Source: an uncultured Lachnospiraceae bacterium
Lineage (GTDB): Bacteria > Bacillota > Clostridia > Lachnospirales > Lachnospiraceae
NCBI GenBank assembly: GCA_900315505.1
Contig: OMZG01000008.1
Coordinates: 1 to 64,000, forward strand
Length of the DNA stretch: 64,000 nucleotides
Direction: 5' to 3'
Shown here: in pieces, positions 18,364-26,527 of the stretch
Layout of the letters: each line of letters starts with the position of its first letter
Numbering within the stretch: position 1 is the first letter of the stretch
The notes under the pieces: model-generated
What the model was told of the DNA's origin: nothing
Database searches by the model: none
The model's input: the letters and a program-made list of their open reading frames with translations, nothing else
Position numbers and translations under genes: made by a program

Positions 18364-18834
18364 TTAGAATCTGTAATGAGCAAATGCCTTGTTGGCGTCT
18401 GCCATTCTGTGCATCTCTTCCTTACGCTTTACTGCTGCGCCTGTATTGTTAGCAGCATCCATGATCTCGCCTGCAAGGCGGTCTACCATGGTCTTCTCGC
18501 TTCTCTTGCGTGAGAAAAAGGTCAGCCATCTGAGCCCAAGGGTCTGTCTACGATCCGGACGGACCTCGATAGGTACCTGATATGTGGCACCACCGACACG
18601 TCTTGCCTTGACCTCAAGAACTGGCATTACATTGTTCATGGCCTCTTCAAAAACTTCGAGAGCCGGCTTGCCGGTCTTCTCTGCTACTTTGTCGAATGCT
18701 CCGTAAACGATCTTCTGGGCAACACCCTTCTTGCCGTCGAGCATTACATTGTTGATGAGCTTTGTCACTACCTTTGAATTGTAGATAGGATCAGCAAGCA
18801 CATCTCTCTTTACTGTATGTCCTTTACGTGGCAC
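18364..18834 (-). CDS. rpsG: 30S ribosomal protein S7
   Basis: Primary 16S-binding protein of the small-subunit head. From the GTG at 18834 the product is 156 aa, beginning [13 protein letters not shown] as S7 does. An upstream ATG would add 16 unrelated residues. AAGGAGG lies 9-10 nt before the GTG. Family segments [23 protein letters not shown] and the C-terminal [19 protein letters not shown] are visible. Second gene of the str operon, about 160 bp after rpsL. Confidence 0.96.
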   Translation of the reverse strand: MPRKGHTVKRDVLADPIYNSKVVTKLINNVMLDGKKGVAQKIVYGAFDKVAEKTGKPALEVFEEAMNNVMPVLEVKARRVGGATYQVPIEVRPDRRQTLGLRWLTFFSRKRSEKTMVDRLAGEIMDAANNTGAAVKRKEEMHRMADANKAFAHYRF

Positions 18835-18995
18835 GTCTGCTTCCCTCCTTAATAATGGGATTATTAGATCATAGGTACTCACATATGAAAATGTGTGTGC
18901 GCGCTATATATCATTGAGATAAATGCTAACACTAACTTTCAGATGTAAAATACTTCCGAGTGTCTGCTGGTTACAAAATACTTTTCAAAGAAATA

Positions 18996-19409
18996 TTATT
19001 TCTTTGGACGCTTTGCGCCATACTTTGAACGAGCCTGCTTTCTGTCAGCAACACCGGCAGTATCGAGTGTTCCACGGATAATATGGTATCTGGTACCTGG
19101 AAGGTCCTTGACACGTCCGCCACGAACTAATACAACAGAGTGCTCCTGAAGGTTGTGTCCCTCACCTGGAATGTACGAGGTAACCTCGATTCCGTTTGAA
19201 AGACGAACTCTGGCAATCTTTCTCATTGCTGAGTTAGGCTTCTTAGGAGTGGCAGTCTTAACGGCTGTGCACACACCACGCTTCTGCGGTGAAGCATCAT
19301 CTGTAGGACGCTTCTTCAGAGAATTGAATCCGTGCTGGAGTGCAGGTGCTGTTGACTTCTTCTCAGATGTCTGTCTGCCCTTTCTCACTAACTGGTTAAA
19401 TGTTGGCAT
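18996..19409 (-). CDS. rpsL: 30S ribosomal protein S12
   Basis: Decoding-centre protein of the small subunit, 137 aa. The conserved segments TPKKPNSA and GRVKDLPG carry lysines at the streptomycin-resistance positions, as in the sensitive wild type. First gene of the str operon, with a very strong Shine-Dalgarno (AGGAGGTG). Its leader starts with a perfect stem-loop at 19436-19453. Confidence 0.97.
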   Translation of the reverse strand: MPTFNQLVRKGRQTSEKKSTAPALQHGFNSLKKRPTDDASPQKRGVCTAVKTATPKKPNSAMRKIARVRLSNGIEVTSYIPGEGHNLQEHSVVLVRGGRVKDLPGTRYHIIRGTLDTAGVADRKQARSKYGAKRPKK

Positions 19410-19435
19410 TTATTTCACCTCCTGTGAATAATACT

Positions 19436-19453
19436 TTGCGTAACTTTACGCAA
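19436..19453 (-). promoter_or_regulatory. Perfect dyad at the 5' end of the rpsL leader
   Basis: An 8-bp perfect inverted repeat, TTGCGTAA and TTACGCAA, separated by 2 bp. It would fall within the first few bases of the str mRNA given the promoter at 19462-19490. It could be a 5' stabilising hairpin or an operator. Confidence 0.6.
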
Positions 19454-19461
19454 GCTTTCAT

Positions 19462-19490
19462 ATCTTAGCACGTTAGGGGAGTGATGTCAA
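19462..19490 (-). promoter_or_regulatory. str operon (rpsL) promoter
   Basis: On the minus strand: TTGACA (19490-19485), a 17-bp spacer and TAAGAT (19467-19462). The -35 and -10 boxes are identical to those of rRNA P1 at 192-220. Confidence 0.8.
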
Positions 19491-19499
19491 GAGGGAAGG

Positions 19500-19556
19500 T
19501 AGGGGCTAGAGGCTAGGGTATCCCTAACCCCTAAACCCTAACCCCTAAACCCTATC
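19500..19556. repeat. Heptamer tract 2 (after the ABC exporter ATPase)
   Basis: One arm has TAGGGGC, TAGAGGC and TAGGGTA units. The other has five units alternating TAACCCC and TAAACCC and then TATC. The period is 7 bp throughout, and TAGGG and CCCTA cores face each other. It ends directly at the ATPase stop codon (19559-19557). Confidence 0.85.
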
Positions 19557-20627
19557 TCAATCGTCACTATCGCCCGTTGTCTCCTGCTCTTCCTCGGATG
19601 GGAAGGTGGCGTTGCGGTCGATGGCGGCTTCTTCGGCGGCAGCCTGCTTCATGGCCTGTTCCTTCGTGAGGACGCCTTCGCTGTCCTCGATTTCCTTGAC
19701 TACGTCAAGATAGATCTGGTATTTCGATTCTGGTATATCAAGTGCTGCCATGGCCTGCTCATCTGTGAGATTCAGGTTGTTGGTCATGCGGATAATGTCA
19801 CGCGCCTTTGTCTTTCTGGCGGCGCGAAGCTTCTTCACACGGTTCTCATGGGCTATCTTTTCACGCTTTGCAATCTCCTCCGGATCCTCCTGCGTCATCT
19901 GCTCATAGATCGGCGCTATATCATTGATATCTCCGAACGCCTTCAGATGGCCGTGATCAAGGATCATTGCCTTATTGCAGATTCGGCGTACCTGATCGAG
20001 TGAATGCGATACGAAGAGCACCGTTACATTGCCGTCGAACATGCTCATTATCTTGTCCTCAGACTTGCGGCGGAACTTCTTGTCACCGACCGAGAGAACC
20101 TCATCAAGGATCAGGATATCAGGATTCACCGCCGTACAGATTGCGAATCCAAGACGGCTCTTCATACCGGATGAATAGTTCTTGATCGGCACTTCTATGA
20201 AATCCTCGAGCTCAGCGAACCTGATGATCTCGTCAAACTTCGTGTCTATGAAGTCCTTCTTGTATCCGAGAATGGCGCCGTACAGATAAATATTTTCCCT
20301 GGCCGAATACTGGGGCTCGAATCCGGCCCCCAGCTCCAGCAGCGGTGCCAGCTTGCCCTTTCTCTTCACGGTACCGGTCGTCGGGTGATATACACCGGCA
20401 ATGGCCTTCAGGATCGTAGACTTGCCTGCGCCGTTCAAGCCCAGGATACCAAGTCTGTCACCCGGATACAGCTTGAAGCTCACATCCGTCAGGGCCCAGA
20501 ACTCATCCTTTTTCATCTTGTCATGATGTCTGAACAGGTTTATGAAATAATCTTTTAATGTGTCGTGCATCTCCTGGCTCAGATTGAACTTCATGCCAAG
20601 ATGACTTACTTCTACTGTAGGTTTCAT
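19557..20627 (-). CDS. Polysaccharide ABC exporter, ATP-binding subunit (Wzt/TagH-like)
   Basis: ATPase of a two-component exporter for a lipid-linked surface glycan. The 356-aa protein has Walker A GLNGAGKST (63-71), the signature YSSGMKSRLGF, Walker B ILILDEV and the H-loop VSHS. From about residue 245 there is an extension that is highly charged and predicted helical (KREKIAHENRVKKLRAAR and onward), with an acidic tail. This is not the beta-sandwich glycan-binding domain seen in O-antigen Wzt. It is separated from its permease by a heptamer tract. Confidence 0.9.
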   Translation of the reverse strand: MKPTVEVSHLGMKFNLSQEMHDTLKDYFINLFRHHDKMKKDEFWALTDVSFKLYPGDRLGILGLNGAGKSTILKAIAGVYHPTTGTVKRKGKLAPLLELGAGFEPQYSARENIYLYGAILGYKKDFIDTKFDEIIRFAELEDFIEVPIKNYSSGMKSRLGFAICTAVNPDILILDEVLSVGDKKFRRKSEDKIMSMFDGNVTVLFVSHSLDQVRRICNKAMILDHGHLKAFGDINDIAPIYEQMTQEDPEEIAKREKIAHENRVKKLRAARKTKARDIIRMTNNLNLTDEQAMAALDIPESKYQIYLDVVKEIEDSEGVLTKEQAMKQAAAEEAAIDRNATFPSEEEQETTGDSDD

Positions 20628-20650
20628 ATGTGCTTCCTTGTTATGTCAGG

Positions 20651-20782
20651 AGTTATGAGTTATGAGTTAAAAGTCTGAAGTTAAAAGTTATGATTTGATC
20701 CACCTTTTGAGGCTTAACTGGTCATCCATCAGCTTTTATCTTATAACTAATAACTTATAACTTATAACTTATAACTTATAAG
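20651..20782. repeat. Heptamer tract 3 (between exporter permease and ATPase)
   Basis: The left arm (20651-20697) has AGTTATG, AGTTAAA and AGTCTGA units. The right arm (20740-20782) has about six TTATAAC/TAATAAC units. Both keep a 7-bp period around a 42-bp centre. The right arm includes the permease stop codon (20778-20776). Confidence 0.88.
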
Positions 20783-21555
20783 TGTAAAATAAACTGATCC
20801 TGCGTCTTCTTCATTGCCACGAATCCGATGATACAGCATACCACTCCGAAGATCAGCGGATAGCTGCATACCTTCCATCCTACCCAGTGTCCTATCATGG
20901 CGCCACGGAACATCTCAATGATGCAGTACACCGGATTCAGATGCAGAAGCCACATCAGATGGTGCTTCTGGATTCTCTCAATAGGATAGAAAATAGCCGA
21001 TAAGTACATGATGATCATCAGCAGTACGTTCCAGAGATATTCGATATCACGGAAAAATACATCGAGCACCGACAGGATCATTCCTACGCCGATCGTCAGG
21101 ATCAGAAGCCAGAGGATTGATGGGATTACATTTATCATGTGTCCCGTCGGAAGCAGACGTGAATATATCATTACCGGAACCAGCACTACAAGCGATATCA
21201 GATAAATGATAAAATTGTACAGCACATTCGACAGTGGATAAAGATATTTCGGTACATACACCTTCTTGATCATGCCCGCATTGCCACGGATGGCCTTACT
21301 CGCGCCTTTTGTGCCATTCTGGAAAAATGTAAACGTCAGACGACCACACATGATATAGGTCGCGAATGTCGGATCAGAGAGCCTGTCGAAAAGGGCTCCG
21401 AATACTACTACGAGTACCACAGTCGTCATCAGCGGCTCGATCAGTGACCACACGATTCCAAGGTAACTTTTTCTGTACTTGAGCCTGATTCCACGCTTTA
21501 CCAGCTCACTTAACAGGAAACGGTAATCGTAGAAACCCTTGATATACTTTTTCAT
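20776..21555 (-). CDS. Polysaccharide ABC exporter, permease subunit (Wzm/TagG-like)
   Basis: A 259-aa integral membrane protein with about six predicted helices and the ABC-2 exporter signature (RYRKSYLGIVWSLIEP near the N-terminus; YLSAIFYPIERI near the C-terminus). It partners the ATPase downstream to move a completed undecaprenyl-linked glycan across the membrane. Its start overlaps the sugar transferase stop by 4 bp. The last codons run into the heptamer tract. Confidence 0.92.
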   Translation of the reverse strand: MKKYIKGFYDYRFLLSELVKRGIRLKYRKSYLGIVWSLIEPLMTTVVLVVVFGALFDRLSDPTFATYIMCGRLTFTFFQNGTKGASKAIRGNAGMIKKVYVPKYLYPLSNVLYNFIIYLISLVVLVPVMIYSRLLPTGHMINVIPSILWLLILTIGVGMILSVLDVFFRDIEYLWNVLLMIIMYLSAIFYPIERIQKHHLMWLLHLNPVYCIIEMFRGAMIGHWVGWKVCSYPLIFGVVCCIIGFVAMKKTQDQFILHL

Positions 21556-22916
21556 TTTGCTGTTTTTTCTCCTTCTTCAACGCCCTCGGTGCTTTCCTTC
21601 TGGAAAACGACCCTTAAGGTCAGAAGTATCAGTTGCAGATCCAGAATGATCGATGCCTTCTGGACATATATCATATCAAATTTCAGCTTGTCATAGGTAG
21701 TCGTATTGTACTTGCCGTAGACCTGCGCATATCCGGTGAGTCCGGCCTTGACGCTGAGTCTGAAATCGAATTCCGGAACCTTCTCGCAGTACTCCTCGTG
21801 GATCTGGGGCCTTTCAGGACGCGGGCCCACAAAGGACATATCACCCTTCAGTATATTGAAGAACTGCGGGATCTCATCGATTCGCGTAGCCCTGATGAAA
21901 TGTCCTATCGGAGTGATACGGTCATCATTCTCGCTTGCAAGCCTTGCTCCGCTCTTTTTCTCAGCGTCCACTATCATGCTGCGGAACTTGATGACCTTAA
22001 ACCTCTTCTTGTGGATCGTGTACCTCTCCTGCTTATAAAACACAGGCCCCTTATCATACGAGTGGATCATGATGGCCACAATAAGCATTACGGGCGAGGT
22101 AATAGCGATTCCCAGAAGCGAGAGAATGATATCTCCGGTCCTTTTCACTATCCTCTGTCCAAGCGAGAAACCAATATTTCTCGAAAGATACAACGGCGAA
22201 TCAAAAAGATTCAGCTCTTCGGATTCCTTTACTATGATATCCGAAATCTTCGGGGTGAAGTATACTCTTTTCTGTCTGTCAAAGCAATACTTCAGAATCT
22301 TGTTTTTTAATTCGGACGGAACATCATTGATGAGCACCGCCTCATACTTATCGATTTTTGCTGTGATCACATCGAACGGAGCCGTATCCATCACAGTCTC
22401 GGCGATCACGTATTTGTCACGCCGGAGTCCCATCTTGTGATCGAGATTATTTACATGCTCCCCGTGGATCTGCAGCATCTGGTACGGTGGGAAAATCCTC
22501 CTGTACAGCCATGTCAGCACATAGGTAATGATGAAAAGTATGATCACATCCGCAAGGAACAGCTCTACATACGCGACGATGATTCCCGGGATCAGGCTTT
22601 TGTAGCCGACCATCATGACCGTGAAGACCATCATCAGGAAATTCACGATTAGCGAAGCCAGCGCGCACCCGATCGAAGCATGCGATATCCTGCTGACGCC
22701 TATATCATATCCACCGAAGCCATGGATGAAGAAAATAGCGAGGATCATGTAGATCACGATCATCGTCGTACCGCCGAGGGTCAGGAACGGCCTGTCAAGA
22801 AGGATATTGAGCCATTCCTCCCATACATAGGAAAAAAGCACCGTGACCACGAGGGTGATGACGATATTCGAAATCCCCCGGTACAGATGCTTCATGGATT
22901 CCATTTTCTTACTCAT
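21552..22916 (-). CDS. Polyprenyl-phosphate sugar-1-phosphate transferase
   Basis: Starts a surface glycan by moving a sugar-1-phosphate from a UDP-sugar to undecaprenyl phosphate. The 454-aa protein has four N-terminal membrane helices, a Rossmann-like middle region and a C-terminal catalytic domain with KRTGDIILSLLG, PVFYKQERYT, KFRSM and a RATRIDEIPQFFNILKGDMS-type motif, as in WbaP/WcaJ enzymes. It probably primes the glycan exported by the adjacent ABC pair. The donor sugar cannot be told from sequence. Confidence 0.92.
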   Translation of the reverse strand: MSKKMESMKHLYRGISNIVITLVVTVLFSYVWEEWLNILLDRPFLTLGGTTMIVIYMILAIFFIHGFGGYDIGVSRISHASIGCALASLIVNFLMMVFTVMMVGYKSLIPGIIVAYVELFLADVIILFIITYVLTWLYRRIFPPYQMLQIHGEHVNNLDHKMGLRRDKYVIAETVMDTAPFDVITAKIDKYEAVLINDVPSELKNKILKYCFDRQKRVYFTPKISDIIVKESEELNLFDSPLYLSRNIGFSLGQRIVKRTGDIILSLLGIAITSPVMLIVAIMIHSYDKGPVFYKQERYTIHKKRFKVIKFRSMIVDAEKKSGARLASENDDRITPIGHFIRATRIDEIPQFFNILKGDMSFVGPRPERPQIHEEYCEKVPEFDFRLSVKAGLTGYAQVYGKYNTTTYDKLKFDMIYVQKASIILDLQLILLTLRVVFQKESTEGVEEGEKTAK

Positions 22917-22928
22917 ACAGCCAGTCCA

Positions 22929-23405
22929 CTATTCCTTTTTGAAAACAAATATCTTTGAAAAAACATAGTTCAGCGTGATCACGACAATCTGTGCAAGAAC
23001 CTTGATCAGCATATTCGGCAGATGCATTACACCGATCAGAATGCCGAGCATCAGCTCCTCTATCCCAAGCGTCAGGACACGGCCTACACAGAAGGCTCCG
23101 AGCTGATAGAAAAAGGCGAAGACTCCGGATGTGTGATTGTAAAATACGAAGTGCCTGTTCGTGATAAAGGCAAATGCCGTCGCAAATATCCATGACAGGG
23201 CATTGCCCACAAGGACATTCATGTGCATCGGCTCCGTGAACAGCCAGTATGTAAACAGCGCTATGATAAAGGTCCCCAGGCCGAACATTCCATACAGCAT
23301 GAGTTCCTTATATTTGTGGTATAAAGGTTCTACCTTGCGGCTCTTCGGATGCCTCGTGAAAATACGGTCGAAGATCCGGTCAAGCCAGTCTGCCGGTTTT
23401 AGCAT
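22929..23405 (-). CDS. GtrA family membrane protein
   Basis: 158 aa with four predicted membrane helices in the GtrA pattern (MYGMFGLGTFIIALFTYWLF, then VGNALSWIFATAFAFITNRHFVF). GtrA proteins are thought to flip lipid-linked sugars or assist glycosylation of surface polymers. It lies between glf and the sugar-phosphate transferase, in the same direction with gaps of 8-12 bp. Confidence 0.9.
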   Translation of the reverse strand: MLKPADWLDRIFDRIFTRHPKSRKVEPLYHKYKELMLYGMFGLGTFIIALFTYWLFTEPMHMNVLVGNALSWIFATAFAFITNRHFVFYNHTSGVFAFFYQLGAFCVGRVLTLGIEELMLGILIGVMHLPNMLIKVLAQIVVITLNYVFSKIFVFKKE

Positions 23406-23413
23406 TTTCTACC

Positions 23414-24535
23414 TCACAGTATCTCTTCAGAGAGCGAAAGTGCCTCTGCGATCACCTGATCCATGTTGTAATACTTATACTGCCCCAGCCTTCCCCCGAA
23501 GTAAACGTCCTTCTTCTTTTCCTTCCCTGCGAGATCAGCATACCTCTGATACAGTTCATTATTCTTCTCATCATTGATCGGATAGTACGGCTCGACACCA
23601 GGCTTCCATTCAGATGAATATTCACGTGAAATAATGGTCGTAGGCTGCTTTCCGAAATTGAAATGCTTGTGCTCGATGATACGGGTATACGGCACATCTG
23701 CTGATGTATAGTTCACAACTGCATTGCCCTGATAATTGTCTGTATCGAGCTCTTCAGTCTCGAAACGCACTGATCTGTACTCGAGCGGACCATACTGATA
23801 GTCGAAATACTGATCGATCTGACCTGTAAAGATCAGCCTGTCATACTCGATCCCGGCGCCGTCCTTCAGCGTATTATTTTTCCTGAAATCGAAGAAGTCC
23901 TCTCCGGTAAAAATATCCGCGCCCTTCAGAAGCTTCTCAACCAGCGCCGTATATCCATCAACCGGGATTCCCTGATACCTGTCGGTAAAATAATTATTAT
24001 CATAGACGAATCTGAGCGGCAGTCTCCTGATGATAAATGCTGGGAGCTCGTTGCACGGTCTGCCCCACTGCTTCTCGGTGTAGCCCTTGATCAGCTTCTC
24101 ATAGACATCGCGGCCCACAAGCGAAAGTGCCTGCTCCTCGAGATTCTTTGGCTCTTTTATATCAAGATCCCTGATCTGCTCTGCAATCTTTGCCTTGGCC
24201 TCAGCCGGAGTCTTAATGCCCCACATCTTGCTGAAGGTATTCATATTGAACGGCAGATTGTACAACTCATCTCCGTATATGGCTACCGGTGAATTGATGT
24301 AGTTATTGAATTCAGCGAAACGATTGACATATTCCCACACCTCTCTGTCCGATGTATGAAAAATATGGGCTCCGTAAACATGCACATCAATATCAGACAC
24401 CCTCTTCGTATAAACATTGCCGCCAATATGGTCACGCCTCTCGATCACGGCCACACTTCTGCCGCTGTCAAGTGCTTCTCTCGCATATACGGCACCGAAC
24501 AGTCCGCTGCCTACTATCAGATCATTGTATTTCAT
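23414..24535 (-). CDS. glf: UDP-galactopyranose mutase
   Basis: Flavoenzyme that interconverts UDP-galactopyranose and UDP-galactofuranose, the precursor for galactofuranosyl residues in surface glycans. The 373-aa product opens with the FAD-binding GSGLFGAVYAREA and has RRDHIGGNVYT, GAHIFHTSDREVW and the conserved EKQWGRPCNELPAFIIRRLP. Normal length for the family. It overlaps the upstream glycosyltransferase by 14 bp. The surface polymer is therefore likely to contain galactofuranose. Confidence 0.95.
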   Translation of the reverse strand: MKYNDLIVGSGLFGAVYAREALDSGRSVAVIERRDHIGGNVYTKRVSDIDVHVYGAHIFHTSDREVWEYVNRFAEFNNYINSPVAIYGDELYNLPFNMNTFSKMWGIKTPAEAKAKIAEQIRDLDIKEPKNLEEQALSLVGRDVYEKLIKGYTEKQWGRPCNELPAFIIRRLPLRFVYDNNYFTDRYQGIPVDGYTALVEKLLKGADIFTGEDFFDFRKNNTLKDGAGIEYDRLIFTGQIDQYFDYQYGPLEYRSVRFETEELDTDNYQGNAVVNYTSADVPYTRIIEHKHFNFGKQPTTIISREYSSEWKPGVEPYYPINDEKNNELYQRYADLAGKEKKKDVYFGGRLGQYKYYNMDQVIAEALSLSEEIL

Positions 24536-25547
24536 TGTTATCCTTTAATATCCCTGTCTTTGCATATTCCTTCATGGCTTCAAGCTGTTCAGCCTCCCAG
24601 TCGTCAAGCGGATAGTAGTCGATGGAGTCGACCTCCTTCGCAAGCTTCCTGAAATAGCTGTCCTTAAAGCATGCCTTATCCTCTACGACTCTCATCCGGT
24701 AGAATATCTCAAGTGCATAGAATACGTACTCCTGCTCGAGATACCACTGCGGGTCCTCATGCTTTCTCAGCAGATGTCTCATCTCTGAAAAAGCTCTACA
24801 CATCGTCATCTCGCGCTCAAGCACATCGAGACTCAGCACACCGTCATCAGGATTCAGGAGATCTGTCGCCGAACCCTTTCTCTGCACGTAATGATACATC
24901 CTTGCAGGATTGTACCGTATCGCGTCGCAGTGAAGCGCATACTCACAGACAAACTGCTGATCCTCTCTATAGTAACAGTCCTCGTTGAAACGCAGACTGT
25001 ATTTGTCGATTATACTCTTTTTGAAGATTTTATTCCATACATACCCCTGATAATTTTCCTGGAAAAAGAGTCTGCACAGGAAATCCTCCTGATCCATGAC
25101 CCTGATGCCGCTCTCCTCAGTCTCGTCGATGACATCGTCACCATTTACGATATCATATCCCACGATGCCGAGCTGTGCGGAAATACGCGGAAACCACTTT
25201 GACATCACAGGCTTCCTCGGATCTGCTATAGTTCCAAGCAGCGTGCCAAGATACCCTTTTGTGATTCTGTCATCTCCGTCCGGAAATACCAGATATTCTC
25301 CTTCGGCCGCCTCTATTCCGGCATTCCTGCCAGCAGAGACTCCCGGATCATCACGGTATACGATTCTGATCCTCTGGTCTGTGGCAGCCATTTTCTCAGC
25401 TGTCTCTATAGTCGAAGGATCATCACGACGGAGTACGATTATTATTTCAAAAAATTTAAATGGCTGTCCGAGGAGATCATTGACCATCCCGGGCAGCTCA
25501 TCTGCTATATCATAAGCCGGTATAATAACACTGATAAGCGGTTTCAT
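24522..25547 (-). CDS. Family 2 glycosyltransferase
   Basis: 341 aa with a GT-A fold typical of GT2: SVIIPAYDIADELP at the start, VSAGRNAGIEAAEGEYLVFPDGDDR holding the metal-binding D-x-D, and a WNKIFKKSII acceptor-side segment. It should extend the exported glycan; donor and linkage are unknown. It overlaps glf and follows the rhamnose reductase by 30 bp. AGGAG precedes its ATG. Confidence 0.88.
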   Translation of the reverse strand: MKPLISVIIPAYDIADELPGMVNDLLGQPFKFFEIIIVLRRDDPSTIETAEKMAATDQRIRIVYRDDPGVSAGRNAGIEAAEGEYLVFPDGDDRITKGYLGTLLGTIADPRKPVMSKWFPRISAQLGIVGYDIVNGDDVIDETEESGIRVMDQEDFLCRLFFQENYQGYVWNKIFKKSIIDKYSLRFNEDCYYREDQQFVCEYALHCDAIRYNPARMYHYVQRKGSATDLLNPDDGVLSLDVLEREMTMCRAFSEMRHLLRKHEDPQWYLEQEYVFYALEIFYRMRVVEDKACFKDSYFRKLAKEVDSIDYYPLDDWEAEQLEAMKEYAKTGILKDNNEIQ

Positions 25548-25562
25548 TCAGAACTCCTGAAG

Positions 25563-25580
25563 CTTCTAACTTTTAACTTA
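25563..25580. repeat. Short heptamer remnant after rfbD
   Basis: TCTAACTTTTAACTTAC keeps the AACTTNN heptamer pattern of the longer tracts for about two units. It runs into the rfbD stop codon (25580-25578). No facing arm is visible. Confidence 0.45.
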
Positions 25581-26456
25581 CACCTCATCACTTATATACT
25601 CTTTCAATGCATCCTGCCAGGTCTTCATCTCAAATCCCTCACCATCCTCTGGCGATATAAGGGTGAGCATCTGGTCTTCAAGTACGGAATAATGCGGTCT
25701 CCTGGCAGACTGCGGGTTCATCTTCTCATATTCATCTGATGATATATGATTGACCTTTGTCGTCTTCCCTGACAGTCTGAATATCTCTTCTGCAAAATCA
25801 GCCCAGCTCGTCTGTCCACGGCAGACACCGTGATAAAGGCCGTACTGCTCTGTCTGTTCGAGATAGTGGATCATCCTGGCCAGCTCTGCAGTGCTTGTCG
25901 GGCATCCCACCTGATCATCAACCACACTGACCTCATCATGAGTCTCAGCGAGACGCAGCATCGTCCTGACGAAATTGTGTCCGTCACCATAGAGCCATGC
26001 AGTACGGATGATGAAGTATTTCTGCGAGAGCTCCCTCACATACTTTTCTCCCATGAGCTTGGAACGTCCATATGCACTCACAGGCTGTGTAGGATCACTC
26101 TCTACATATGGCCTCGTGCCGCATCCGTCGAATACATAGTCAGTAGAAATATGAACAATCTTCGCACCACACTTCTGCGCAGCGATTGCCAGATTCCTCG
26201 GGCCTACAGCATTGATCCTGCCAGCCAGATGTGTATTCTCCTCACAGCCATCTACATTCGTATAGGCGGCACAGTTGATGATCACATCAGGCTTCTCAGC
26301 AGCTATCCTGGTAAGAACAGCATCGAGATCCTCGATCGCCATCTCCTCATGGGAGACAGGAATGATATGAGCGTACTGATCCTTTTTGTATTCTTCTGTA
26401 ACCGCTCTCCCAAGCTGTCCATTCGGACCGGTCAATAATATTTTACGCATCATCAT
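25578..26456 (-). CDS. rfbD: dTDP-4-dehydrorhamnose reductase
   Basis: Last step of dTDP-L-rhamnose synthesis, NAD(P)H-dependent. The 292-aa protein has the Rossmann motif TGPNGQLGRAV, the SDR active site DYVFDGCGTRPYVESD, PVSAYGRSKLMGE (YxxxK) and VDDQVGCPTSTAELA. Three ATG codons occur in a row; the third best fits the AAGGA site. It heads the glycan operon here, while rfbA, rfbB and rfbC are not in the window. The surface polymer probably contains rhamnose. Confidence 0.94.
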   Translation of the reverse strand: MMMRKILLTGPNGQLGRAVTEEYKKDQYAHIIPVSHEEMAIEDLDAVLTRIAAEKPDVIINCAAYTNVDGCEENTHLAGRINAVGPRNLAIAAQKCGAKIVHISTDYVFDGCGTRPYVESDPTQPVSAYGRSKLMGEKYVRELSQKYFIIRTAWLYGDGHNFVRTMLRLAETHDEVSVVDDQVGCPTSTAELARMIHYLEQTEQYGLYHGVCRGQTSWADFAEEIFRLSGKTTKVNHISSDEYEKMNPQSARRPHYSVLEDQMLTLISPEDGEGFEMKTWQDALKEYISDEV

Positions 26457-26463
26457 TTCCTTT

Positions 26464-26527
26464 TTAGTCCTGAGTCCTAAGTTCTAAGTTCAGAGCTAAG
26501 AACTCAGGACTAAACACTACTAACTTA
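26464..26527. repeat. Heptamer tract 4 (after leuA)
   Basis: Left arm units TTAGTCC, TGAGTCC, TAAGTTC, TAAGTTC. Right arm units TAAGAAC, TCAGGAC, TAAACAC, TACTAAC. An exact 11-bp inverted repeat (TTAGTCCTGAG at 26464-26474, CTCAGGACTAA at 26503-26513) shows the arms can pair. The tract runs into the leuA stop codon (26527-26525). Confidence 0.85.

Noticed and set aside
21633-22310. 225-aa plus-strand ORF opposite the sugar-phosphate transferase
   Set aside because: Long only by codon mirror effects; no domain and no translation signals.
25830-26438. 202-aa plus-strand ORF opposite rfbD
   Set aside because: Antisense to a clear dTDP-4-dehydrorhamnose reductase.
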